From Candidatus Bipolaricaulis anaerobius (GTDB lineage Bacteria; Bipolaricaulota; Bipolaricaulia; Bipolaricaulales; Bipolaricaulaceae), in assembly GCF_900465355.1 (NCBI RefSeq), contig NZ_LS483254.1:310001-374000 (forward strand): 64,000 nt of DNA, in the 5' to 3' direction. Positions 32,993 through 41,303 of the stretch are shown here, one piece after another. Each line of letters begins with the position of its first letter. The stretch's first letter is position 1. Both the position numbers and the translations under genes were made by a program. A model generated the notes under the pieces. It saw only the letters and a program-made list of their open reading frames with translations. It was not told the DNA's origin and did no database searches.

Positions 32993-33738
32993 GCCGCGTC
33001 CCCGTAGAGCTCGCTGATCTTGCGCAGGAAGTCCCCCGTCCGCGCCACTTCGGGGGAGCGGAACATCTTCTCCGGCGGCCCCTGTTCCACGATCACCCCG
33101 TGCTCCATGAACACGATCTCGTCCGCTACGCTGCGGGCGAACCCCATCTCGTGGGTGACGACGATCATCGTCATCCCCTCCTCGGCGAGCTTCACCATCA
33201 CCCCCAGCACTTCGCCGATCAGCTCAGGGTCGAGGGCGCTGGTGGGCTCATCGAACAGGATGAGTTGCGGGTCCATCGCCAGGGCGCGGGCGATCGACAC
33301 CCGCTGCTGCTGGCCCCCCGACAGTTCGGCGGGGTAGGCGCTCGCCTTGTCGGCGAGCCCGACCCGCGTCAGCTCCGCCATCGCCCGCTCCGTGGCCTCC
33401 TTCTTCCCCATCCCCTTCACGCGGAGGGGGCCGAGCCGCACGTTGTCCAGCGCCGTGAGGTGGGTGAACAGGTTGAAGTCCTGGAACACGAACCCGATCT
33501 GAGATCGGATCCGGTTGAGGTTGGTCCCCTTCCCCGTGACCTCGCTGTCCCCCAACCACACCCGCCCCCGATCGGGCTCGGTGAGGCGGTTGATGCAGCG
33601 TAGGAGCGTGGACTTGCCCGTGCCCGACGGGCCGATGACGACCTTCGTCTCCCCCTTCACCACCGTGAGCGAGACGCCGCGGAGCACCTCCTCCGTCCCG
33701 TACCGTTTGTGCAGGTCCTCCACCCTTAGAAGCGGCAT
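32989..33738 (-). CDS. Polar amino acid ABC transporter ATP-binding protein (GlnQ/HisP family)
   Basis: 249 aa. Walker A GPSGTGKST, Q-loop FQDFNLFTHLT, signature LSGGQQQRVSIARALAMDP, Walker B LILFDEPTSALDPE, H-loop VTHEMGFAR. This is the classic polar amino acid subfamily (VxxLHKxYG, VTHEMGFAR). It sits between two permease genes, so the transporter is probably a heterodimeric permease with this ATPase. Its ATG overlaps the upstream permease stop by 1 bp. Confidence 0.95.
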   Translation of the reverse strand: MPLLRVEDLHKRYGTEEVLRGVSLTVVKGETKVVIGPSGTGKSTLLRCINRLTEPDRGRVWLGDSEVTGKGTNLNRIRSQIGFVFQDFNLFTHLTALDNVRLGPLRVKGMGKKEATERAMAELTRVGLADKASAYPAELSGGQQQRVSIARALAMDPQLILFDEPTSALDPELIGEVLGVMVKLAEEGMTMIVVTHEMGFARSVADEIVFMEHGVIVEQGPPEKMFRSPEVARTGDFLRKISELYGDAA

Positions 33739-34415
33739 CAGCCCCTCACCTCCAGCCCCGGCACGCGCAGCCGCCTCTCCAGAAGGCCGATCCCCCAGTT
33801 CCCAGCGTAGGTGAGGATGAGGAACATCAAAGCCACGACGATGAATGCGGGCAGGGCGAGGGGGAAGTTACGGGCAGTGAGGTAGCGGGCCTGGCGCATC
33901 ACCTCCACCACGCCGATCCCGTAGGCGAGCGTGGTGTCCTTGAGCACGGACGAGAACTCGTTCGACCAGCCGGCCAGCGACAGGCGCAGGGCCTGGGGGA
34001 GGATCACGTGGCGGATGACGCCGAGCCGGCTCATCCCCAGGCTGCGCGCGGCGAGGGACTGCCCCGGTGAGATCGTCTGGATCGCCCCACGGAAGATCTG
34101 GGACTGGTAGGCTGACGAACGGAACCCCAACGCGAGCACCGCGGCGAGGAACGCCGAGATCTCGACCCCGAACTGGGAGGGTCCGAAGTAGAATAGGAAC
34201 AAGAGCACGAGCTCCGGGACCCCCCGGAAGAACCATTCATAGGCGAGGGCGAGCGCCCGGAACGGGCGCGGGGCATACACCTCGACCAGGGCCACGACCA
34301 CGCCGATGACGAGCCCTAAACTGAGCAGCCCGGCGAGGAGCTCGAGGTTCACCGCCAGGCCCTGAAGGAGGACCGGAACCTTGGGCCAAAGCTGAGACCA
34401 GGATTCGAGCGTCAA
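33738..34415 (-). CDS. Polar amino acid ABC transporter permease (second subunit)
   Basis: 225 aa from a TTG at 34415 (no ATG/GTG fits the family N-terminus; weak ribosome site). HisM/GlnP-family permease with VNLELLAGLLSLGLVIG, EWFFRGVPELVLL, AARSLGMSRLGVIRHVILPQALR and about five membrane helices. It pairs with the other permease of the operon. An 11 bp inverted repeat lies directly upstream, between this gene and the solute-binding protein gene, so expression may be lower than that of the binding protein. Confidence 0.87.
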   Translation of the reverse strand: MTLESWSQLWPKVPVLLQGLAVNLELLAGLLSLGLVIGVVVALVEVYAPRPFRALALAYEWFFRGVPELVLLFLFYFGPSQFGVEISAFLAAVLALGFRSSAYQSQIFRGAIQTISPGQSLAARSLGMSRLGVIRHVILPQALRLSLAGWSNEFSSVLKDTTLAYGIGVVEVMRQARYLTARNFPLALPAFIVVALMFLILTYAGNWGIGLLERRLRVPGLEVRG

Positions 34416-34426
34416 TGGGTCAAGTC

Positions 34427-34455
34427 ATACGGGGGAGGGGTCTGCGGCCCCTCCC
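34427..34455 (-). terminator. Intra-operon hairpin (attenuator/partial terminator) after the amino acid binding protein
   Basis: Perfect 11 bp inverted repeat CGGGGGAGGGG/CCCCTCCCCCG with a 7-base loop, 10 bp after the binding protein stop and 11 bp before the permease start. The following bases (TATGACTT) are not a strong U-tract, so it may work as an attenuator or an mRNA-stabilising 3' end instead of a full stop. Confidence 0.6.
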
Positions 34456-34465
34456 CCGCTTGGGT

Positions 34466-35305
34466 TCACTCGGTCACCAACGCCGCGAACGTCTGGGCGA
34501 ACTTGAGGACGTCCTTCTCTACGAGGAGGATGTCGATGGATGCCTCCCACGCGGCCTCGATCTCCTCCAGGCCCGGCCCAAAGTAGGCGGAAACGAGGAG
34601 GTCCCACGCTCCGGATTCCTTGAGCTTCCCCATGCCGGAGCTCAGGAGGGGAAGGATCCCCTTCGGATCGCCCTTCGCGACGAGGAAACCGAATTGCTCC
34701 CCCGTCTCGATGATCCCCGCGATCTCCAGCAGCCCCGGGTACTGGGCCACCGCCTGCCGCGACGGATCCACGTCCTGCACCACGGCGTCCAGACGCCCGG
34801 CGAGGAGGTCGAGGACCGCCTCCGGATAGGTCTCGTAAAGGACGAGGGTCACATCCGGGTACTGCTCCTCTACCCATCCCGCCCCGGTCGTGCCCCGCTG
34901 GGCTCCGACCTTGCGCCCCGCCGCCAGCGCCCCACCCACGTCGAGGCCCGCCCCGGCGCGCGTGACGACCGCCTGATCCGAGGTCCAGTACGGCTCGGAG
35001 AAGTCCACCACCTGGGCCCGCTCCTCGTTGATGGTGAACCCCGATGCCCCGATGTCCCCCTTGCCGGCGATCACGGCCGGGATGATCGAGTCGAACGGGG
35101 TATCCCGGATCTCGATCTCGTAGCCCTCCACGATCGCGATCGCTCGCATCACGTCGAGGTCGAACCCGAGGTAGGCCCCCTTGGCGGACACCCACTCGAA
35201 CGGAGCCCACGCGATGTCGCAGAGGACGACGTACTTCGGCTGGCCCATGGCCAGGGCCCCCACGGACAGAACCGCCGCCAGAACAAGAACCGCGCCTCGC
35301 CTCAC
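34466..35305 (-). CDS. Amino acid ABC transporter solute-binding protein
   Basis: 279 aa from GTG at 35305 with GGAGG upstream (the frame open to 35371 is not used). Signal peptide RRGAVLVLAAVLSVGALAMG, then a family 3 extracellular solute-binding fold: WAPFEWVSAKGAYLGFDLDVMRAIA, FDSIIPAVIAGKGDIGASGFTI, ERAQVVDFSEPYW, and a C-terminal EQFGFLVAKGD. No lipobox cysteine is present, so it may be periplasmic and soluble or anchored by its uncleaved helix. It captures a polar amino acid for the two permeases downstream. Confidence 0.92.
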   Translation of the reverse strand: MRRGAVLVLAAVLSVGALAMGQPKYVVLCDIAWAPFEWVSAKGAYLGFDLDVMRAIAIVEGYEIEIRDTPFDSIIPAVIAGKGDIGASGFTINEERAQVVDFSEPYWTSDQAVVTRAGAGLDVGGALAAGRKVGAQRGTTGAGWVEEQYPDVTLVLYETYPEAVLDLLAGRLDAVVQDVDPSRQAVAQYPGLLEIAGIIETGEQFGFLVAKGDPKGILPLLSSGMGKLKESGAWDLLVSAYFGPGLEEIEAAWEASIDILLVEKDVLKFAQTFAALVTE

Positions 35306-35377
35306 CTTGACCACCTCCGAAAGGATGGATGATTCAGTTGTACTATACGCGGGAGGAGGTGGGGCCGTCAACAGGGG

Positions 35378-35932
35378 CTAGGGGCGATCGAGGTGGCGGC
35401 GGGCCCAGTCCGCTTCCTCTCCCGGCAGGAGGAACGGCTCGGGGGGGACGAGCCGGCGGTGGCGCGCGATCTGGCGGTAGGGGAAGCGGTGGACGAGGAA
35501 GGCCCAGCTCAGGGCGAGGTCGTTGTAGGACCGGCGGGCGAGGTCCCGCTCCTCGTCGGCCTGGGCCAGGCGGTCCTGGGCCTGGCGGATGGCCTCGATC
35601 CGCTCCCGGGGGAGGCCGCGGTAGATCTGGAGGAGGACGTCCTCCACCGCCCGATCCGCGGCGGCGAGGTCGCGGGGACCGGTGGCCTGGCGCAGCTTGG
35701 CCACGGCCTCCCGTAGCCGAGGCCTCCCTTCCGGGACGTACCCCGCCTGCTCGAGCTCCGCATGCATCGCCTCGAGGGCGGTCGCTCTCTCCGCGAGCGC
35801 CTTCTCTAGCTCCCCCCACGCCGCGGTGACCCGCGCCAGGCCGCGCGTGACCCGCCGCGTCCATCGCCACCACAAGATGAGAGCCGTCCCCACGACGAGG
35901 AGGGCGAGGACGAGCCAGGAGATGGGGTTCAT
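35378..35932 (-). CDS. LemA-like membrane-anchored coiled-coil protein
   Basis: 184 aa; ATG at 35932 (a frame open to 36094 is a shadow of the DUF2207 gene). One N-terminal helix (NPISWLVLALLVVGTALILWW), then a helical bundle ending with RRSYNDLALSWAFLVHRFPYRQIARHR, which matches the YN...FP...A pattern of the LemA family in diverged form. It sits 4 bp after DUF2207 and is therefore the second LemA-type protein of a three-gene unit. Role unknown; LemA proteins are often linked to envelope stress. Confidence 0.65.
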   Translation of the reverse strand: MNPISWLVLALLVVGTALILWWRWTRRVTRGLARVTAAWGELEKALAERATALEAMHAELEQAGYVPEGRPRLREAVAKLRQATGPRDLAAADRAVEDVLLQIYRGLPRERIEAIRQAQDRLAQADEERDLARRSYNDLALSWAFLVHRFPYRQIARHRRLVPPEPFLLPGEEADWARRHLDRP

Positions 35933-35936
35933 CCCG

Positions 35937-37610
35937 TCACCAGCTCCGCCCTCCCCCGCCGCCCATCCCCCCCCCGGAGAACCCGCGCCCCCCGAACCCC
36001 GACCCGCCGCTCCACCCGCCGCTATGGGCCGAGCGCGGGGCCGAGGTGGCGGCGCTGTAGGCGCTATGCTGGAGGGCGACGAGCCTCCTCCCAAACCAGT
36101 ACGGGGCGAACGTGGGGAACCGCCCCTCGTACCACTGGGGAGGCTGGGCGAGGAGCCCGTCGAACTTCTTCGTCCACAGCTCGGTCAGCCCGAGGGCCAT
36201 CGCGTAGGGGAGGAGCTCGTCGAAGTGCTTCTCCCGGGCCGCGAACTCGATCCGGTCCACCTCAGCGCGGCGGATGTACTCCACCAACCCCAGCACGCTC
36301 CGCAACGCCTCGGTCCCCTTCCCCGTCCGCTTGGGCATGAACGGGGCGAAGAGGAGGATGATGAGACCGGAGACGCCGAGGGCGAGGCCGAGGTAGAGGG
36401 ACTGGGTGAGGGACCCGAGGAAGGCGGCGAGGACGATCGTCCCGATGCCGATCCCGTAATAGGCGCTGCGCACATGGTTGGGGTTCCCGAGGTAATACCC
36501 GTCTTCGCTCAGGTCCATGTACAGCCGGGTCTTGAGGCCTGGCATCTTGTCGTACAGCTTGTACTTGAGGTCGGAGAGCTTCCGACTCCCCGCCCCGCCG
36601 AGCAGGGCGTCGCGCAGGGCCTGCTCGTACGGGGTGAGCGGGGCATCGCTCTCCGTGGCCACGAGCTCGAAGTCGTCGGGCTCGCGAGCGCTTTCGTCTG
36701 TCCAGATCTCGCGGATCTTGATGTGCCCCTTCGTGGCTAACGAGAGGATCCCCGCCGCGAAGTCGCGCGGATCGACGCGGTTATCGAGGAGCACCCCCGC
36801 CTCGGCCGGGCCCAGGCCAGCGATCGGCGTGTACTCCGGGGCCACCGACCCCACCTTGGGATCGCGCCCTCGCTTCCACCACAGGGTGAACATCCCGACC
36901 AGGATGAGGATCGGGATCCCCGCGTACAGGTTATCTTGGAGGAACCACAGGAATCCCTGCCACGCCCCGGGGAGGGCCACCGTTCCCTCCGGGAACCGCA
37001 CCGCGACCGTGAGCCCCTCCCCCGCCCGCAGCCCGGCTGCCTCGCCCACGAGAGAGCCGTCAGCCCACCCCAACTCCCACGGGCCCATGGTCCCGTACGC
37101 ACCGCGGTACCCTACTGTTCTCACGTCGGTGGGGGCGACCTCAGGGGGGAACGCGATCTCGACCCGAGCCCGGGCGATGGGCATCGCCCAGTCGGTTCCG
37201 ATCGCGTTCCAGTAGAGCTCGATCTCCTCGTCGTAGCGGCGCAGGGCTCGCCGGAGTTGGTAACGGATTGTATACGCAATCGGGCCGCGCACGGTGCGGT
37301 CCGGGTCGCCGATCTGGAGGACGAGGTTCTTCCCTTCCGTGTACTTCCGGTACGGAACCGGCTCGCCCTCCGCCAGGACCTCGTCCACCGTGACCCGCAG
37401 CCGGTAGGTCTCCCCCGTGGGGAGGCGGTAGGAGATGGGGATCTCGCGGTAGACCCCGTGGCGGGCGACGTCGAAGTACACCACGATCTCCTCGCGCACG
37501 GCGACGGATCCGTCCTCCCCGATCTCCGCCCGGACGGAGTAGCTCTGGATCTCCTCCCCGCAGCCGAGGATGGGGAACAGGAGGGCGAGGACGAGGGCGA
37601 AGCGCGTCAT
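35937..37610 (-). CDS. DUF2207 membrane protein
   Basis: 557 aa; ATG at 37610 overlapping the lemA stop (ATGA). N-terminal signal/lipoprotein-like segment (LLFPILGCG), an extracytoplasmic beta domain (VYREIPISYRLPTGE, YTIRYQL, ELYWNAIGTDW), membrane helices near 235-255 and 375-415, and a low-complexity Gly/Ser C-terminus (GGRGFSGGGMGGGGG). This layout is diagnostic for DUF2207, which is regularly encoded beside lemA. Function unknown. Confidence 0.87.
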   Translation of the reverse strand: MTRFALVLALLFPILGCGEEIQSYSVRAEIGEDGSVAVREEIVVYFDVARHGVYREIPISYRLPTGETYRLRVTVDEVLAEGEPVPYRKYTEGKNLVLQIGDPDRTVRGPIAYTIRYQLRRALRRYDEEIELYWNAIGTDWAMPIARARVEIAFPPEVAPTDVRTVGYRGAYGTMGPWELGWADGSLVGEAAGLRAGEGLTVAVRFPEGTVALPGAWQGFLWFLQDNLYAGIPILILVGMFTLWWKRGRDPKVGSVAPEYTPIAGLGPAEAGVLLDNRVDPRDFAAGILSLATKGHIKIREIWTDESAREPDDFELVATESDAPLTPYEQALRDALLGGAGSRKLSDLKYKLYDKMPGLKTRLYMDLSEDGYYLGNPNHVRSAYYGIGIGTIVLAAFLGSLTQSLYLGLALGVSGLIILLFAPFMPKRTGKGTEALRSVLGLVEYIRRAEVDRIEFAAREKHFDELLPYAMALGLTELWTKKFDGLLAQPPQWYEGRFPTFAPYWFGRRLVALQHSAYSAATSAPRSAHSGGWSGGSGFGGRGFSGGGMGGGGGRSW

Positions 37611-38179
37611 CGGCTGAAGTCCACCTTCGGCGGCTCCGCCATCGTCTCCGAGGGGAGCATGTAGAACTCCCGCTCCTTGATTCGGAACAGGTTTGCGATC
37701 ATGTTCTGGGGGAACACCTTGATCGCCGTATTTAGATCGCGGACCACCGCGTTGTAGTAGCGGCGCGAACGGGCGATCTCCTCCTCCAGCTCCTCGAGCG
37801 ACTTCTGAAGCGCGGTGAAGTTCACGTTCGCCTTCAGCTCGGGGTAGTTCTCCGCCACGGCGAACAGCGACTTGAGGGTCCCGGCGAGGACGTTGTCCGC
37901 CTCGGCCTGCTCCTTGGGCGTCTGCGCCTTCATCGACGCCGAGCGGGCTTCGGTCACCCGCTCGAACACCTCCCGTTCGTGGGTTGCGTAGCCCTTGACC
38001 GTTTCCACGAGGTTCGGGATGAGGTCGAACCGCTTGCGCAGCAGGGTGTCGATCCCCCGCCATGCCTCCTCCGCCCGCACCCCGAGCCGGACGAGCTTGT
38101 TGTACACCACGGTCACCCACAGGAAGAGGAGGACGAACACGCCTAGGACGATCCACCCGATCAGCGATCCGAAGTCCAT
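37607..38179 (-). CDS. lemA: LemA family protein
   Basis: 190 aa; ATG at 38179 with GAGGTGG upstream. N-terminal membrane helix (SLIGWIVLGVFVLLFLWV), then the LemA core VVYNKLVRLGVRAEEAWRGIDTLLRKRFDLIPNLVETVKGYATHE, LFAVAENYPELKANVNF, LEEEIARSRRYYNAVVRDLNTAIKVFPQNMIA. All family hallmarks are intact. A TAGAAT box lies at 38196-38201 on the minus strand, 16 bp upstream. First gene of the lemA-DUF2207-lemA-like unit. Confidence 0.93.
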   Translation of the reverse strand: MDFGSLIGWIVLGVFVLLFLWVTVVYNKLVRLGVRAEEAWRGIDTLLRKRFDLIPNLVETVKGYATHEREVFERVTEARSASMKAQTPKEQAEADNVLAGTLKSLFAVAENYPELKANVNFTALQKSLEELEEEIARSRRYYNAVVRDLNTAIKVFPQNMIANLFRIKEREFYMLPSETMAEPPKVDFSR

Positions 38180-38265
38180 AACACCACCTCGAGGCATTCT
38201 AAGCGAACTCTCTCCGGACGGCGAACCGTGGCCGGGCGCGGCGGGACCGGCTAGACTCGGAGGCG

Positions 38266-38907
38266 ATGAAGCTCTACCTGGACACGGCGAACGTGGCGGA
38301 GATCCGCGAGCTCTCCTGGCTCGTGGACGGGGTGACGACGAACCCGTCCCTCGTGGCGCGGGAGAAGCGGCCGTTCTCCGAGGTGCTAGGGGAGATCTGT
38401 GGGATCGTGCGCGGTCCGGTGTCGGCAGAAGTCGTGGCCCTCGATCGCGACGGGATGATCCGCGAGGCGCGGGAACTGGCGCGCGTTGCCCCGAACGTGG
38501 TCGTGAAGATCCCCATGACCGAGGCCGGGATGCAGGCCGTGCAGGCCCTGGCGCGGGAAGAGGTGCACACGAACGTGACCCTCGTCTTCTCCGCGAACCA
38601 GGCCCTGCTCGCCGCCAAGTGCGGGGCGACCTACGTCTCCCCGTTCGTGGGGAGGATTGACGACGCTGGTGGGGACGGGATGGGCGTCGTGGCGGAGATC
38701 CTCCCGATCTACCGCCACTACGGGTTCCCGACCGAGGTCATTGTGGCGAGCGTGCGCCATCCCGGCCACGTCCTCCAGGCGGCCCTCCTCGGCGCGCCCA
38801 TCGCCACCGTGCCCTACGAGGTCCTGAAGAAGCTGTTCGGGCACCCCCTCACCGAGGCGGGGATTGCCCGGTTCCTCAAGGACTGGCAGAAGGTCCCCAA
38901 GGCCTGA
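38266..38907 (+). CDS. fsa: Fructose-6-phosphate aldolase / transaldolase (TalC/FSA type)
   Basis: 213 aa, the short class of transaldolase. Begins [13 protein letters not shown]; Schiff-base lysine Lys81 in VVVKIPMT; other motifs [41 protein letters not shown] and [12 protein letters not shown]. Cleaves or transfers dihydroxyacetone units between sugar phosphates. FSA versus transaldolase activity cannot be separated by sequence reading alone. It has a TAGACT box and a GGAGG site just before the ATG and stands alone. Confidence 0.92.
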   Translation: MKLYLDTANVAEIRELSWLVDGVTTNPSLVAREKRPFSEVLGEICGIVRGPVSAEVVALDRDGMIREARELARVAPNVVVKIPMTEAGMQAVQALAREEVHTNVTLVFSANQALLAAKCGATYVSPFVGRIDDAGGDGMGVVAEILPIYRHYGFPTEVIVASVRHPGHVLQAALLGAPIATVPYEVLKKLFGHPLTEAGIARFLKDWQKVPKA

Positions 38908-38932
38908 CGGGTTTGCGGCCCAGATTCGACGT

Positions 38933-39937
38933 TCAGGGACGAACCACGGTGGGAACGACCTGGCCATCGCGGCCGGCGAGGGGGGTGGCGGCAACGAGGG
39001 CGGAGTAGATCGCCTCTTCCGTGGCCTCGGCCGCGGCCCGGTACAGGCCCCCCATCGTCGGGGAGCGATCGGCGATGAGCTCCATCGGGATACGTTCCAC
39101 CCCCCGCGGGATCCGCCACCCGATGGAGAAGGCAACGGTGAAGTCCCCGCTCTCCGTGGTGGCCGGGGCCCCGGTGCGGGCAGCGCCGAGGGAGGCCCGG
39201 CGGGCGAGCCGCGACAGTTGTTCGGGGGAAAGCGGGGCATTTGTGGCCAGGACCACGATGAGCGAACCCGTCGCCCCTTGTTGATCAGGCGGGCTGGCCC
39301 TCGCCGGTGCCGGGAGGCCAGGGGGGGGACGGAGGTCTTCCCGGCGGCCCATGTTGGGGAGGGCGAGGGCGCCCACCGTGAACGAACCCACGGCGCGGGA
39401 CGCCGTTCCGATCCCAGACTTGAGGCCGAACGCGACCATCCCCGTCCCGGCTCCCACACACCCTTCCTCGACATGCTCCGCCCCTGCCCCCAGGGCGGCC
39501 AGGGCGTCGCCCTCCGTCACAGGACGGGCCTCGATCGCCGACAGTCGGCCATCGTTACACTCCAAGACGACGGGGTTCACGGACCGCGCTGAGGGATGTC
39601 GGGCGAGGGTCCAGGTGAGAAGCGCATCGGCGCACCGGGGTACGGCGAGGGTGTTCGTGAGGAGGATCGGGGTCTCCAGTTCCCCGAGGTGGAGGATCTG
39701 CCAGAGCCCCAACGCCTTCCCGTGGCCGTGGAGGACGAACACCCCGGCCGGAAGGGGCTCCGCGTAGGGATCCCCGGGGGGGAGGATCGCCGTGACCCCG
39801 GTGCGGATAGCGTTTGCGCCTTCGCCGTGGGCGATCGTGTGGTGCCCGACCCGCACCCCGGGGACATCGGCGAGCGTTCCCCCCGCTCCGGGCGGGAGCT
39901 GCCCCAGCGACAGACGAGCGTCACGAAACGCGTTCAC
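38933..39937 (-). CDS. P1 family peptidase (DmpA/BapA-type self-cleaving aminopeptidase)
   Basis: 334 aa from GTG at 39937, overlapping the glnA stop. Conserved blocks: DVPGVRVGHHTI, GVFVLHGHGKALGL, ILLTNTLAVP, VLECNDGRL, and the autocleavage/nucleophile site with Ser225 in GATGSLIVVLATNAPL. The family splits itself at Gly-Ser to form an N-terminal nucleophile hydrolase releasing N-terminal (D- or beta-) amino acids from small peptides. Coupled to glutamine synthetase, which suggests an amide or amino acid-related role that is not defined here. Confidence 0.88.
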   Translation of the reverse strand: MNAFRDARLSLGQLPPGAGGTLADVPGVRVGHHTIAHGEGANAIRTGVTAILPPGDPYAEPLPAGVFVLHGHGKALGLWQILHLGELETPILLTNTLAVPRCADALLTWTLARHPSARSVNPVVLECNDGRLSAIEARPVTEGDALAALGAGAEHVEEGCVGAGTGMVAFGLKSGIGTASRAVGSFTVGALALPNMGRREDLRPPPGLPAPARASPPDQQGATGSLIVVLATNAPLSPEQLSRLARRASLGAARTGAPATTESGDFTVAFSIGWRIPRGVERIPMELIADRSPTMGGLYRAAAEATEEAIYSALVAATPLAGRDGQVVPTVVRP

Positions 39938-41295
39938 GCGTAGAGGAGGAATTCGTACGGGTGCGGCCGACCAGCGAGCTCCCGGATCTCGTCCTCCTTG
40001 ACCGAGATCCAGCGGTCAAGGAGTTCCTCAGGAAATACTCCACCCAGGGTGAGGAAGTCGTGGTCCCGCTCCAGGGCCGTAAGGGCCTCGCCGAGGCTCC
40101 CCGGGAGGGATGCGATGCGCCGTTTCCCCCCCCGTGCAGCGAGGCCACCTTCCACCGGCCCCCACCCCTTCGCCACCGGATCTACCCCCTCTCGGATCCC
40201 GTCCACGCCGGCCATGAGGCACGCCGCGAGCGCGAGGTAGGGATTGGAGGTGGGATCCGGCGGCCGGTACTCGATCCGGGCGTGGGCGGGGTCGGTGAGG
40301 TAGCCGGGGATGCGGACCGCGGCGGTGCGGTTCGCCCGGCCGAACGAGAGGTGGACCGGGGCTTCGAACCCCGGCCCCAGGCGGCGGTAGGAGTTCGTGG
40401 ACGGGGAGACGAGGGCGGAGAGGGCCCGGCCATGAGCGAGGAGGCCTCCCACGTAGTGGAACGCGGTCTCGGAGAGGCCTTCCTCGCCTGAAAACAGGTT
40501 CACGCCCTTTGCAGCGAGGTATTGATGGAAGTGGAGGCCGCTGCCGGCCTGGTTGTGGAGCGGCTTTGGGAGGAAGCAGGCCACGAGCCCTTCCGCGGCG
40601 GCGAGGCGGGAGATCGCGTCCATGGCCAGGGCCGTCCAGTCCGCCGCGTCGAGGAGCCTTCCCAACCCAAGTTCGATCTCCATCTGTCCCAACGCCCCCC
40701 CCTCGTGGTGGTGGTAGCGGACGGGGATCCCCCACTGGCCGAGGGTCTCCACCACCCGCTGTCGGAGGAGCCGTCCCTGGTCCTCCGGCCCGCCCGCGTG
40801 GTAGCCGGAGCGGGGGCCCGGCACCGCCCGCGGCCCGGCTGCCCCGAGCGGGCTCACCTCGACCCATTGGGCGAGGGGCGCATCCTCGATCCAGATCGCG
40901 TCGAACAGGTAGAACTCGAGCTCTACCCCGAACCGCGCCTCGTCGGCGATCCCCGCGCTCGCGAGGAACGCCTCCGCCGCCTTGGCCACCGTCCGCGGGG
41001 CGAGGGGATGAGGCCCCTCGTCGGGCTGGGCGAGGTCGCACAGGAGGACGACCGATGGCGGGTCGCGGGTCGCGTCCACGCGGGCGGTGGAGAGGTCGGG
41101 GATGAGGACGAGATCCCCTCCCGGGAGCCCATAGTGGGAGGCCGCTGCTCCCACGCCGTTGGCGAAGGTGGCCGGGGTGAGTTCGCCGGCGGGCAGGGTC
41201 AGGCAGCGCAGTCGGCCCAGCAGGTCGGCTGCGCGGAGGTCCACCCAGCGGATGTCCTCGGCCTGGATGAGGGCAACGAGCTCGCTGAACGTCAT
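39934..41295 (-). CDS. glnA: Glutamine synthetase family protein
   Basis: 453 aa; ATG at 41295 with AGGAGGGAGG upstream. The catalytic domain shows FGVELEFYLFD, ALGQMEIELG, GSGLHFHQYLA, SPSTNSYRRLGPGFEAPV, RIEYRPPDPTSNPYLALAACLMAG, i.e. the metal and glutamate-binding positions of GlnA. N-terminal beta-grasp region is present (WVDLRAADLLGRLRCLT). It may be the assimilatory enzyme or a gamma-glutamylamide synthetase of the same fold; the peptidase partners make the second option worth keeping. Adenylylation cannot be judged. Confidence 0.88.
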   Translation of the reverse strand: MTFSELVALIQAEDIRWVDLRAADLLGRLRCLTLPAGELTPATFANGVGAAASHYGLPGGDLVLIPDLSTARVDATRDPPSVVLLCDLAQPDEGPHPLAPRTVAKAAEAFLASAGIADEARFGVELEFYLFDAIWIEDAPLAQWVEVSPLGAAGPRAVPGPRSGYHAGGPEDQGRLLRQRVVETLGQWGIPVRYHHHEGGALGQMEIELGLGRLLDAADWTALAMDAISRLAAAEGLVACFLPKPLHNQAGSGLHFHQYLAAKGVNLFSGEEGLSETAFHYVGGLLAHGRALSALVSPSTNSYRRLGPGFEAPVHLSFGRANRTAAVRIPGYLTDPAHARIEYRPPDPTSNPYLALAACLMAGVDGIREGVDPVAKGWGPVEGGLAARGGKRRIASLPGSLGEALTALERDHDFLTLGGVFPEELLDRWISVKEDEIRELAGRPHPYEFLLYA

Positions 41296-41303
41296 CCTCC
41301 CTC

